64,000 nucleotides of DNA from Oceanobacter mangrovi (GTDB lineage Bacteria > Pseudomonadota > Gammaproteobacteria > Pseudomonadales > Oceanobacteraceae), in assembly GCF_019740315.1 (NCBI RefSeq), contig NZ_JAHXZR010000004.1, positions 62,001-126,000 of the forward strand. Reading direction: 5' to 3'. The notes under the pieces were generated by a model, which saw only the letters and a program-made list of their open reading frames with translations, made no database searches and had not been told where the DNA came from. This document shows positions 8,949 to 16,981 of the stretch, piece after piece. Position 1 is the first letter of the stretch. The number at the start of each line of letters is the position of its first letter. A program made the position numbers and the translations under genes.

Positions 8949-9646
8949 TCCGGGTCACCATAAGTGAGGTAATCCCACATACGTTCAAAAATACGACCGC
9001 TGCGAGTGGCACGCTGACGGGCTTCTTCCAGCGTCATTTCCCGCACCTGATCTGACTGACTGAGGCAATCCAGCTCAATCCGGGCGGCGTCTTCCAGATA
9101 CCAGGTCAGCGCTACCGCTTCCTCGATGGAAGTGGCGGCCGTCACCACACCATTGCCGCGCATAACAATGGCAGGCGCATTGGCCATCAGCTCCGCCAGC
9201 TGTTCGGCGGCGGCGTCGTTACGGATCAGCTGGGGGTCATTCCAGAGTGGCGCTGCCGGGGCAAAGTAGGCTCCCATACCATGCAGGGCACGGGGAGTGC
9301 GGCCCAGCGCTGAAAGGCTCATCGCTGCTGCTGGCATGCTGCGGACGATGCCGCCAATGTCCGGCCGTCGCCGGTAAATTTCCCGGTGGATACGGACTTC
9401 GCCCAGCACGCCTTCGGGCAAGTCTCCCGTCAGCGACACTATGGTGCCGTTGTCAGCGGGTTCGATGGTGCCCAGAGGTTTGGCGGCACACACCAGAAAG
9501 TGCTGTTCATCCAGTCGGGCACTGCAATGGCCGTAGGCATGGGCCAGCCGGTGACGCCCCAACGCGCGAGCTGCCTGGCGCACCAGTCGTTGGGTTTTCG
9601 AAGGCGCAAGGGGGCTCCCCTCAGCGACTAATGAGGTTGTGTTCAT
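8945..9646 (-). CDS. Class II aldolase-type protein, likely aromatic acid decarboxylase
   Basis: A 233-residue member of the class II aldolase/adducin family, whose enzymes bind zinc and cleave C-C bonds. The pattern 'AYGHCSARL', 'EVRIHREIYRRRPDIGGIVRSMP' and 'MRGNGVVTAATSIEEAV' fits. The overall look and its position beside an extradiol dioxygenase resemble decarboxylases of dihydroxyphthalate-type acids (PhtC-like). One of the usual metal-binding histidines (the 'HxH' of 'VHSHP') reads as 'VRSMP' here, which suggests altered metal binding or mechanism. Decarboxylase function is inference; a simple aldolase is less likely in this setting. Confidence 0.7.
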   Translation of the reverse strand: MNTTSLVAEGSPLAPSKTQRLVRQAARALGRHRLAHAYGHCSARLDEQHFLVCAAKPLGTIEPADNGTIVSLTGDLPEGVLGEVRIHREIYRRRPDIGGIVRSMPAAAMSLSALGRTPRALHGMGAYFAPAAPLWNDPQLIRNDAAAEQLAELMANAPAIVMRGNGVVTAATSIEEAVALTWYLEDAARIELDCLSQSDQVREMTLEEARQRATRSGRIFERMWDYLTYGDPE

Positions 9647-9687
9647 AACGGGTTCTCGTGGTTGGGGGGAGGCCGGGCGCCGAATTC

Positions 9688-10548
9688 TCAGCGCTTGAAT
9701 TCAGCTATGTCCGGGCGACTGCCCCACATGCAGAAACCGGAGGGTTCGAGTGGAAATTGTCGTGGACGATGGTGTTCTTCATCGACTTCGGAGACGCCAC
9801 AGGAGTATTCGTAGACCATCCCTTCCGGGCCTTCGAAGTAGAGGAAGCGAGCGCCCGAGGTTGGGTGGCGGCCGGGGCCAAACACCACTTTGACTCCCTG
9901 TTCCTGCAAGAAGTACCAGGAACGCATGATGTCATCGATGGATTCGACCTGATGATTGATGTGCTGGATACCGCTGCGATTGGTCGGGAACAGGGCAACC
10001 CGGTGGTGAATGGCGTCCAGTCGCAGCAGTGGTGACGGGCCGATCCAGTCGCTGACGCGGGCGTTGAACAGTTCGGTCCAGAGGGTTTCATCCCGTGCCG
10101 GATCGGTTGAACACAGACCGACGTGACTGAAACCTGTGATGCCAGCATCGCGGGAAGGGAAATAGCGGCGCCCGCTGGCGTGTGGTCGCCAGACCAGTTC
10201 GATGCGATTGCCGGTGTAGTCCTGAAAAGCGACAAATTGCTGTACATAGCGCTGTTCGCACTCTGCTGCCGAACCGGCCTTGACCGCAAACCCCGCCCGT
10301 TCCAGTTCACTGGCGGCACGATCCAGCTGGTCGGCCGACTCAAGTTCCAGGCCCAGCGTGTGATCACTGGGATCACCTTCGAAGTAGCAGAGTGTATGGT
10401 CGCGATCATCCGAACGGAAATAGACGCTGTTGCCTTCCCGCCGCACCAGCTGCAGGCCGATGATGCGAGTGGCGAAGTCGGTTGCGACCGTCAGGTCGCG
10501 GGTTCCCAGACGGGCATAGCGTACGTTGTGCAAGTCAGTCATGTTCAC
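9688..10548 (-). CDS. Extradiol ring-cleavage dioxygenase (VOC superfamily)
   Basis: A 286-residue two-domain type I extradiol dioxygenase, the size of catechol 2,3-dioxygenases. The C-terminal domain keeps the metal triad: H142 in 'GFSHVGL', H199 in 'IQHINHQ' and E247 in 'GMVYEYS', preceded by the family signature 'GRHPTSGARFLYFEGPEG'. It should open a catechol-type ring next to the hydroxyls. It is the first gene of the operon with the decarboxylase-like protein and the TRAP transporter, and is downstream of a LysR regulator on the same strand. The substrate is unknown. Confidence 0.88.
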   Translation of the reverse strand: MNMTDLHNVRYARLGTRDLTVATDFATRIIGLQLVRREGNSVYFRSDDRDHTLCYFEGDPSDHTLGLELESADQLDRAASELERAGFAVKAGSAAECEQRYVQQFVAFQDYTGNRIELVWRPHASGRRYFPSRDAGITGFSHVGLCSTDPARDETLWTELFNARVSDWIGPSPLLRLDAIHHRVALFPTNRSGIQHINHQVESIDDIMRSWYFLQEQGVKVVFGPGRHPTSGARFLYFEGPEGMVYEYSCGVSEVDEEHHRPRQFPLEPSGFCMWGSRPDIAEFKR

Positions 10549-10642
10549 ATCCGGTTATTGTTATTCTGAATGTTGCCGGGGCTGGCCCAGCCAGTGATAT
10601 CAATCTATTACAGCGCTGCCATGCCTTGTAATGAATTCCATG

Positions 10643-10675
10643 TGCCCGGCCATAACCCGTGGTTATGGCCGGGCA
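10643..10675 (-). terminator. Hairpin overlapping the lysR stop codon
   Basis: A perfect 14-bp inverted repeat with a 5-base loop (arms 10643-10656 and 10662-10675). The TAA stop of the LysR gene lies inside one arm. There is no T-run. It could terminate or attenuate transcription between lysR and the dioxygenase operon. Confidence 0.55.
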
Positions 10676-11601
10676 CCATCGGTGGCAGCGCTTGCTCTGA
10701 GCGCTGCTGCCAGTCGTGTTGCTGCTCGACTCAACGGGCGTTCACGGGCGCGAGTGATGCCCACCGGACCAAACGTCAGCGGACTGGCCATCGGCACCGC
10801 CGCCAGCATGCCGGTAGCGATGTCGCCTTCAACCACCTGTGCCGGGAAAGCCCCGATCACATCGGTGTGCTGAATCAGTTGCCGGTTGGTAATGATCGAC
10901 AGTGATTCCCAGGGGGCCTGGGGCAATTCCAGCCCGGCTTCCAGAAAGGCACTTTCCAGCATGTGCCGGAGGGTCGTGTCAGGCGGAGGCATGATCCACG
11001 GCCAGGCCGTCAGATTGGCCAGTGCCACTGGTGCTTGCGTCAGAATCGGATGGTCGGGCCGGACTGCAAAGGTGACCTGTTCCTGAAACAGCGGCTCAAC
11101 TTCCAGGGCTTCGCGGTAGTGGTAGGCGGGAATGCGGCCGACGATCAGATCGAGAGTGTCCTGTCGCAAGCGTGGGGCGAGGGATTCGTAGGTGCCCTCA
11201 ATGACCGTCACCCGAATGCCCGGATGCTGCTGGTACAGCGCGGCCATGGCTCTGGGTAACAGATGGGCACCACCGGCGGGCAACACGCCAACCACCACAT
11301 GGCCACTGAGCCCCTCGCGGGCATCGTGGATTTCGCGGGCAACCTGATCCAGTTGCGAAAACACCATGCGGGCTCGCTCAATCAGGATTTCACCGACCGG
11401 TGTTGGGTGACTGCCGCGGCTGGTACGCACCAGCAGCTCGGCGCCGAGTTGATCTTCGAGGTCGCGTAACAGTTTGCTGACTGCTGGCTGACTGAGGCCC
11501 AGTTGTTCGGATGCACTCACCAGACTGGTGCTGTTGGCGACGGCCAGCACAACACGTAGTTGCTGGAGCTTGATCCGACGAACCCAATTGGAATTCTGCA
11601 T
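10663..11601 (-). CDS. LysR family transcriptional regulator
   Basis: A 312-residue LysR-type regulator with an N-terminal winged helix-turn-helix ('SASEQLGLSQPAVSKLL' near residue 30) and a C-terminal effector-binding domain resembling GbpR/PcaQ regulators of sugar or aromatic acid catabolism. The frame is open further upstream to 11685, but the ATG at 11601 has GGAG seven bases before it and begins directly with the DNA-binding domain. It precedes the dioxygenase-TRAP cluster on the same strand and is the natural candidate to control it. Confidence 0.88.
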   Translation of the reverse strand: MQNSNWVRRIKLQQLRVVLAVANSTSLVSASEQLGLSQPAVSKLLRDLEDQLGAELLVRTSRGSHPTPVGEILIERARMVFSQLDQVAREIHDAREGLSGHVVVGVLPAGGAHLLPRAMAALYQQHPGIRVTVIEGTYESLAPRLRQDTLDLIVGRIPAYHYREALEVEPLFQEQVTFAVRPDHPILTQAPVALANLTAWPWIMPPPDTTLRHMLESAFLEAGLELPQAPWESLSIITNRQLIQHTDVIGAFPAQVVEGDIATGMLAAVPMASPLTFGPVGITRARERPLSRAATRLAAALRASAATDGARP

Positions 11602-11820
11602 GCGTCTCCTGCGTCCTTGGTTATTGTTATTGGGACTGACGCGGCCAAAGGCCGGGGCAAGATCAAGACAGCATGCGAAAAGCACAGGGTGAATGCCACC
11701 GGCTGGTGATTGCAGGATCGGGCTTTTGAAATCCCGTAAAGAAGCTCCGCTGGGGAAATAACGATCGGTACCGTACCGGGACAGAAGGTTATCGCTGGCG
11801 CGGCGGCCTCTGTCGTCGAA

Positions 11821-12351
11821 TCAAAGTACTTCTGCGATGTGTGACAGTGGCAATTGACGGCCACCCAGCAAGCGGATCAGCAGAATACCCAGCAGGTGAG
11901 TGAGCGTTTTCAGGGCGTTTTCCTCGCCAACAACGCCAGCAATGGCTTCGGTGTAACGTGCCAGCGCTGAGTTCATTTCCGGGTCCTGAGCCAGTTCGTC
12001 GGCGTTGCGGTTACGGGTGTAGTCGAGCAATAAGGTCAGCTCACCCGCAAAGCTGTCTTCCATCGCTGCGGCTATAACCGTGAGCGCTTGCAGTTTCTCT
12101 GCCGTGCTGGCGTCAGTCTCCAGAGAAAACCGGGGAACCTCCGTAGCGAACCCGGAGCAGGCTTCGAACAAGGCCTGTTTGCTTGGAAAGTAGTGATAAA
12201 GCACGCCTTTCGAGACGCCCAGCGCTTCCGCCATACGCCGCATGCTCATCCCGTTGAAGCCTTCGCGGCGAAACACCGGCACCGCTCGCTGAGCCAGCTC
12301 CGCACGATATTTGTCATGATCAACAATTTTCGGCATCGGGTTTTGTTCCAT
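11821..12351 (-). CDS. TetR family transcriptional regulator
   Basis: About 176 residues. The N-terminus has a typical TetR helix-turn-helix: 'FRREGFNGMSMRRMAEALGVSKGVLYHYFPSKQALFEA'. The rest is the helical ligand-binding domain. The frame allows starts at 12396, 12351 and 12336; none has a strong ribosome site, and 12351 is a compromise that begins shortly before the domain. The gene is divergent from a small membrane protein, with a long palindrome between them, the usual arrangement for a local repressor. Its C-terminus is short for the family, ending soon after helix 8-9. Confidence 0.82.
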   Translation of the reverse strand: MEQNPMPKIVDHDKYRAELAQRAVPVFRREGFNGMSMRRMAEALGVSKGVLYHYFPSKQALFEACSGFATEVPRFSLETDASTAEKLQALTVIAAAMEDSFAGELTLLLDYTRNRNADELAQDPEMNSALARYTEAIAGVVGEENALKTLTHLLGILLIRLLGGRQLPLSHIAEVL

Positions 12352-12403
12352 ATTTTCAGATCGGTTGGAATATAAAGCATTGACCCTCCCAGACAACTTA
12401 TCT

Positions 12404-12433
12404 ATTTTTATAGTCCAAGTGGTTTATAAAAAT
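12404..12433. promoter_or_regulatory. Candidate TetR operator palindrome
   Basis: A 30-base imperfect palindrome centred between 12418 and 12419. The outer arms ATTTTTATA (12404-12412) and TATAAAAAT (12425-12433) match perfectly, and an inner CCA/TGG pair (12415-12417, 12420-12422) shares the same centre. It sits 11 bases before the ATG at 12445, where a bound repressor would block that gene. The assignment is inference from position and symmetry. Confidence 0.6.
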
Positions 12434-12444
12434 GGAGTCAAAAC

Positions 12445-12957
12445 ATGCACGCCTCGCGAATTGCCAGGGTCACTACGGTGTTGATGGTGATATCTGCCAC
12501 ATTACTGAGTGCCATGATTCCTGGAGGACCGGTGGAAACCCGGGACTTTTCGGCTTACAGCCCGGTGATTCTGGGAAGCTTTAACACCTTTCTGACTCTG
12601 CTTGGCTTGTTGAGCTATGGCACCGCCTGGTTCACCTGGCGGCGGCAGCGGTGGGCGCTGATCTGTGCTTCATTATGTGGAGCTGGCTATTTTATGGTTT
12701 ACGCCGCAGATCTGGTGCAGCTGTTTCCGCAATCACCGATTGCGATGCCTGCTGCCTTATTGGTGATGGAAGTAATAGGCCTTGTACTGGCTGTCCCGCT
12801 GTTGATCTTGCCGCTGTTGATCAAGGCCGACGGTGGTCCGCAGCAAGGGTATCTCGTTCACCATTCTCGCAATTTATATCTCTCTGCCATTGCCGTGTTC
12901 TGTGTCGTCGTGGCGATAGTTGCTTTTGCAACCATCTCTGCCATGGGAAGCAAATGA
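12445..12957 (+). CDS. Small four-helix membrane protein, unknown function
   Basis: A 170-residue hydrophobic protein with four predicted membrane segments (around residues 7-25, 45-62, 72-92, 100-128 or similar, plus a possible last one at 143-165). I recognise no family motif. A GGAG-containing sequence precedes the ATG. It faces the TetR gene across the palindrome at 12404-12433, so it is probably the regulator's target. A role in the envelope is all that can be proposed. Confidence 0.65.
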   Translation: MHASRIARVTTVLMVISATLLSAMIPGGPVETRDFSAYSPVILGSFNTFLTLLGLLSYGTAWFTWRRQRWALICASLCGAGYFMVYAADLVQLFPQSPIAMPAALLVMEVIGLVLAVPLLILPLLIKADGGPQQGYLVHHSRNLYLSAIAVFCVVVAIVAFATISAMGSK

Positions 12958-13112
12958 TGTTTACCCAAATTGGCCATGGGCAACTGTCGACCAAACGCAA
13001 TCTGGACCAAACAGCACGCCCCGGTCCTTGATGTAAGACTCTTATGGCCAAGACCCGTCTGCCAACAATGAATCTGAATGATATTTCAGCCTGGCGGGCG
13101 CAGACATGCCCG

Positions 13113-13159
13113 GTTCCCCAGAGTCCATAGACAGGGCTATAGACAGGGCCTTGGGGAAC
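13113..13159 (-). terminator. Inverted repeat downstream of leuA
   Basis: Arms GTTCCCCA (13113-13120) and TGGGGAAC (13152-13159) flank a loop that contains two copies of ATAGACAGGGC twelve bases apart. It begins about 20 bases past the leuA stop on the minus strand and may form its terminator. Confidence 0.45.
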
Positions 13160-13179
13160 GAGGTTCTTGCCTGATCTTT

Positions 13180-14886
13180 TTACAGACTGCTTGTCATGCT
13201 CACCAGGGACGCGAATTCAGCGCCAGACTTGTCGATCACACGAGCTGCCATACTGATGACTGCCATGATCGAAGCCGTGGTGATATTGGCATGCTGGGCG
13301 GCACCAAAGCAGCTGCCCGCAATGGTGGGGCTGCTGCCTTCAATGACGGCCAGCGCAAGAGCTCCAGAACCCTGCTCGATACTGCGTTCTTCGTAGCTGT
13401 CGATGCGCAACGGTAACGACAGCGCTGCCAGCGTCGCATCGACCGGACCATTGCCGCAGCCTCTGAGTAATGGCTGGTTGCCGTCTGGCAGCCGAAGGCT
13501 TAACTCGATTTCTACTCGGTCTGCATGGGGGTGCAGGCGATGGTCGAGATATTCCAGAACCCCTCCGTGCTGCATCGGCTGAAAATAGGTTTGCTCGAAC
13601 AAGGCCCGCAAGTCGTGACTGCTCAGCTCGGTTTCACTGGCGTCAGCTTGTTGCTGCACGATGGCACTGAACTCCACCTGCATCCTGCGTGGCATACGAA
13701 TCTGGTAATCCTGTTCCAGCAAATAGGCGATGCCGCCTTTACCAGACTGGCTGTTGACCCTGACGATACTGTCGTAGGTTCGGCCAAGATCCCTGGGGTC
13801 TATCGGCAAGTAGGGCACCTGCCAGTAACCATCGGGATGCTGGGCAGCAAAGCCTTTGGCAATGGCATCCTGATGGGAGCCGGAAAAGGCGGTAAATACC
13901 AGGTCGCCGACGTAAGGATGACGTGGGTGAATCGGCAACGCAGTGCAGCGTTCGACGATTCTGGCGACCCGGCTGATATCGGAAAAATCCAGTCCAGGAT
14001 GAATCCCCTGGCTGTAAAGATTGAGAGCCAGAGTTACGAGATCCAGATTGCCGCTGCGTTCACCATTGCCAAACAGGCAGCCTTCCACCCGCTGGGCGCC
14101 TGCCAGTAACGCCTGTTCAGCACAGGCGATGCCGGTGCCTCGATCATTATGGGGGTGGACTGACAAGATGATGTGCTGGCGGCGTTCGAGGCGCTGGTGC
14201 ATCCATTCAATCTGGTCAGCAAACACGTTTGCGGTACTGACCTCGACCGTGGTGGGCAGGTTAATGATCATCGGCCGTTGGGCGGATGCATCCCAACTGC
14301 GAATGGCGGTGTTGCAGATCCGCAGCGAGACTTCCAGCTCGGCCATGCAAAACGTCTCTGGTGAGTACTGCAACACCCATTCGGTTTCCGGGTAATGGGC
14401 GGTCTTCTGACGTAACAGACTGATGTGGTGCGCCACCATCTGCTCGATCTCATCGACCGAACGATTGAAAACAACCTGACGCCATACCGGTGCGATGGCG
14501 TTGTAGAGGTGAACAATGACCCGACGTGCGCCCTTGACGCTGGCAAGGGTTTTGTCGATCAGGTCTTCGCGTAATTGCGTCATCACCATCGGTGTCACAT
14601 CGGCCGGCACCCGCTTCTCATCAATCAGCTGGCGTACCAGAGCAAAGTCAATTTCCGAGGCGGCTGGAAAGCCGACTTCAATTTCCTTGAAACCGAGCTG
14701 GACCAGCTCGTCAAACAGCGCCAGCTTGCGGGCAGCGTTCATTGGTTCAAAAAGAGCCTGATTGCCGTCACGCAAATCGGTTGAAAGCCATATCGGAGGC
14801 TGTGTGATGGTTTGCGATGGCCAGCGTCGGTTGGGCAGGTCTACGGTGGGGGCTGGGCGGTATTTTTGTTGCGGATGCTTGAGCAT
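13180..14886 (-). CDS. leuA: 2-isopropylmalate synthase
   Basis: A 568-residue enzyme of the longer LeuA form also seen in actinobacteria and fungi. It condenses acetyl-CoA with 2-oxoisovalerate, the first committed step of leucine synthesis. The catalytic barrel opens with 'LSTDLRDGNQALFEPM', whose Arg-Asp and Gln bind substrate and metal. It continues with the metal-binding 'VHPHNDRGTG' near residue 243 and 'GNGERSGNLDL' near 275. The last 120 or so residues form the allosteric leucine-binding domain. No leuBCD lies nearby. A candidate leader peptide and exclusive RNA pairings precede it (see 14893-15051). Confidence 0.95.
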   Translation of the reverse strand: MLKHPQQKYRPAPTVDLPNRRWPSQTITQPPIWLSTDLRDGNQALFEPMNAARKLALFDELVQLGFKEIEVGFPAASEIDFALVRQLIDEKRVPADVTPMVMTQLREDLIDKTLASVKGARRVIVHLYNAIAPVWRQVVFNRSVDEIEQMVAHHISLLRQKTAHYPETEWVLQYSPETFCMAELEVSLRICNTAIRSWDASAQRPMIINLPTTVEVSTANVFADQIEWMHQRLERRQHIILSVHPHNDRGTGIACAEQALLAGAQRVEGCLFGNGERSGNLDLVTLALNLYSQGIHPGLDFSDISRVARIVERCTALPIHPRHPYVGDLVFTAFSGSHQDAIAKGFAAQHPDGYWQVPYLPIDPRDLGRTYDSIVRVNSQSGKGGIAYLLEQDYQIRMPRRMQVEFSAIVQQQADASETELSSHDLRALFEQTYFQPMQHGGVLEYLDHRLHPHADRVEIELSLRLPDGNQPLLRGCGNGPVDATLAALSLPLRIDSYEERSIEQGSGALALAVIEGSSPTIAGSCFGAAQHANITTASIMAVISMAARVIDKSGAEFASLVSMTSSL

Positions 14887-14892
14887 GGTGGT

Positions 14893-15006
14893 GTCCCGGT
14901 AATCAGTAAAATCACGACTTTCCCTGCCTGTTAACAGACTGTCGGATACCGGGACTGGGGAAAATCTACATGTACAGAATCGTCATCTGTGACAACAGCC
15001 CCGGTA
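14893..15006 (-). promoter_or_regulatory. Candidate leuA leader RNA with alternative pairings
   Basis: Read on the minus strand there are three mutually complementary segments. Segment 1 (14996-15006, inside the leader peptide gene) can pair with segment 2 (14947-14957) over 11 bases with one G-U. Segment 2 can instead pair with segment 3 (14893-14901) over 9 bases. Segment 3 contains the GGGA that would be the leuA ribosome site. The two pairings exclude each other, as in attenuators. I see no strong terminator with a T-run, so control of translation is as likely as control of transcription. Confidence 0.5.
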
Positions 15007-15051
15007 ATTGCTGAGTACCAGGGCTAGCAGGTTTACATTGGGAAGACTCAT
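14983..15051 (-). CDS. leuL: Leu-rich leader peptide upstream of leuA
   Basis: A 22-codon frame on the minus strand starting at ATG 15051 and ending at TGA. Its middle reads NLLALVL: it has five leucines, using CTT, CTG, CTA, CTG and CTC, and two valines. Such a peptide directly before leuA is what leucine-sensing ribosome-stalling leaders look like. The stall codons lie just before the first RNA pairing segment. The weak point is the ribosome site, which is not convincing. Confidence 0.55.
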   Translation of the reverse strand: MSLPNVNLLALVLSNYRGCCHR

Positions 15052-15178
15052 GGCAAGCGTCTGCAAAATGGAAGGTGGTTACAGACTAGGGAATTTCCTG
15101 GGACTGGTATTTCTACAAATGGACATTTATTGTCTCGAAATAGACATTCTGGTGAAGCTGTTTGTAGCGGAGATGTAG

Positions 15179-15949
15179 GTGAGCAATTTTAGCAGCCGGG
15201 ATTTTACCTCTCTCAATATGCAAGTCGCTGCGGTTGCGGTCGATTATACCGATGGCTTCCGGGTTGAACCTCACCATCACGAGGCCGCTCAGCTGGTTTA
15301 TGCGATTGAAGGTGTGGTGGTGGTTGAAACCAGCAGCGGGCGCTGGGTGATTCCGCCGAGTCGTGGTGTCTGGCTGCAGGCCGGAGTTGAGCATTCACTG
15401 CGAATGCGGGGAGCGACGCGGGTCCGCAGCCTGTTTGTTGACCCGCAGGTCATTGAGGGATTGCCTGAAGGTAACTGTGTGATCGACATTTCGCCACTGC
15501 TGCGGGAGCTGATTCTGGCTGCCACAGAGGTGGAGGCTCCCTATCGCAAAGACAGTCGTGATGGTCGGCTGATGCGCTTGTTACTGGATGAACTGTGTGC
15601 CTTGCCGGTGCTGCCGTTTTATTTGCCCTGGCCGGATGATGAGCGCATCGCCCGGGTTTGCCACAGCTTGTCCTCACAGCCACAAAACAAGGACACCGCC
15701 GATCATTGGGCCAGCCAGCTGGCAATGGGCAGTAAAACCTTTCACCGGCGCTTTCAGGCCAGTACCGGTATAACCTTTGGTCGCTGGCGGCAGTTGCTCA
15801 GGTTGTTGACTTCGCTGGAGTCGCTGGCACAGGGGATGCCCGTGCTGGAAGTAGCATTGCAGCATGGCTACGACAGCCAAAGTGCTTACGCTGCTGCTTT
15901 CAAACGCCAGTTTGGCGTGCCGCCTTCGGCCTATTATCGGGCTGATTGA
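15179..15949 (+). CDS. AraC family transcriptional regulator with cupin domain
   Basis: A 256-residue regulator. The N-terminal half is a cupin-type sensor ('VEPHHHEAAQLVYAIEGVVVVETSSGRWVIPP') and the C-terminal half holds two helix-turn-helix motifs ending in 'GYDSQSAYAAAFKRQFGVPPSAYYR', the AraC signature. The start is GTG at 15179, with GGAG about 7 bases upstream. It is divergent from leuA. The upstream strip 15118-15152 has repeated (G/A)GACATT elements that may be its own binding site. The regulated gene is unknown; the exporter-type partners of this subgroup are not adjacent. Confidence 0.87.
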   Translation: MSNFSSRDFTSLNMQVAAVAVDYTDGFRVEPHHHEAAQLVYAIEGVVVVETSSGRWVIPPSRGVWLQAGVEHSLRMRGATRVRSLFVDPQVIEGLPEGNCVIDISPLLRELILAATEVEAPYRKDSRDGRLMRLLLDELCALPVLPFYLPWPDDERIARVCHSLSSQPQNKDTADHWASQLAMGSKTFHRRFQASTGITFGRWRQLLRLLTSLESLAQGMPVLEVALQHGYDSQSAYAAAFKRQFGVPPSAYYRAD

Positions 15950-16098
15950 ATTGTCAGGTCGTGAGCTCTGCGTGTGGCTGGGCCAGCCGAATCTCAGCAT
16001 AAACCTCTCTGATACACTGCTGCATGACCGCGATAACACTTCATTTTGCTTATGCTAGAGTCCCTCCAATTTTGATCATAAAAACGGCTCTGGAAGCA

Positions 16099-16965
16099 AT
16101 GATGGAACGGATCAGGCAACGCATCGAGCAGCAGGTGATGGGATTAACCGGGCTGTCGCTCAACACCATTGATTATGAAAACCCGAAAGGCGATCCGGGG
16201 CTGTTTGGGCCGCAGGCGATGTGCTGGCAGGTGCACAGCGATTTTCCATCGATGTTGTGTGGTGGTATTGGGGCGCTGATGTTGCAGATGATGCATCCGC
16301 TGGCGTTGGCCGGGGTGTGGGATCACTCCAACTTCCGTGACGATATGTTGGGGCGTTTGCGGCGTACCAGTCAGTTTATTGCCGGGACGACCTTTGCTGC
16401 CGGTGCTGATGCCAACGCTCTGATTGAACGGGTGAAAGGCATGCACAATCGGGTGGTGGGGCAGCATCCAGACGGCCGTACTTATTCTGCCAATGATCCC
16501 GAATTGCTAACCTGGGTGCACGTCGCCGAGGTGCACAGCTTTCTGGCTTCTTACATGCGTTACCGTAATCCGGCGCTGAGTCTGGCCGAGCAGGATCGTT
16601 ATTTTGCCGAAGTGGCGTTAATCGCCGAACGGCTGGGCGCAACGGATGTGCCGAAAAGCCGCCGGGCGGTGGATTACTGGATCGATCAGATGCGTCCCGA
16701 ACTGGTGTTCGACGAACGTACTGCGGAGGTGTTGCAGTTGCTGTTGAATGCGCCAGCGCCAAGCCGTCTGGCGCAACCGGTAGGGTATCTGATGACCCGG
16801 GCAGGGATGGATTTGTTACCAGACTGGGCCCGGCAAATGGCTGGCATTGAGTTGTCTGGTGCCCAGCGTTGGCTGATCAACCGGGGCATGGGCGTACTGG
16901 CACCGACCTTGCGCTGGGCCATCCGTAATGGAGCTTCGGCGCGAGCGCGCCGAAGAATGGCTTAG
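16099..16965 (+). CDS. MpaB-type oxygenase family protein (DUF2236)
   Basis: A 288-residue protein of the DUF2236/MpaB/rubber-oxygenase-like family. These are predicted haem-binding oxygenases. Family features seen are the early 'GGIGALMLQMMHPLALAGVWDHS', the 'RLRRTSQFIAGTTF' segment, 'VKGMHNRVVGQHPDGRTYSANDPELLTWVHVAEVHSF' and 'PKSRRAVDYWIDQMRPEL'. His residues in the 'MHPLA' and 'VHVAEVHSF' stretches are the likely haem ligands. The frame opens at 16024, but paired ATGs at 16099 and 16102 follow a GGAAG site and start near the conserved part. The substrate is unknown. Confidence 0.8.
   Translation: MMERIRQRIEQQVMGLTGLSLNTIDYENPKGDPGLFGPQAMCWQVHSDFPSMLCGGIGALMLQMMHPLALAGVWDHSNFRDDMLGRLRRTSQFIAGTTFAAGADANALIERVKGMHNRVVGQHPDGRTYSANDPELLTWVHVAEVHSFLASYMRYRNPALSLAEQDRYFAEVALIAERLGATDVPKSRRAVDYWIDQMRPELVFDERTAEVLQLLLNAPAPSRLAQPVGYLMTRAGMDLLPDWARQMAGIELSGAQRWLINRGMGVLAPTLRWAIRNGASARARRRMA
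16934..16955. terminator. GC-rich hairpin at the 3' end of the MpaB-type gene
   Basis: A perfect 10-bp inverted repeat (16934-16943 and 16946-16955) lies inside the last codons, eight bases before the stop. It separates the gene from the convergent lipoprotein gene and may help end transcription from either side. Confidence 0.4.
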
Positions 16966-16981
16966 TCTGAGGGTTGATCCG

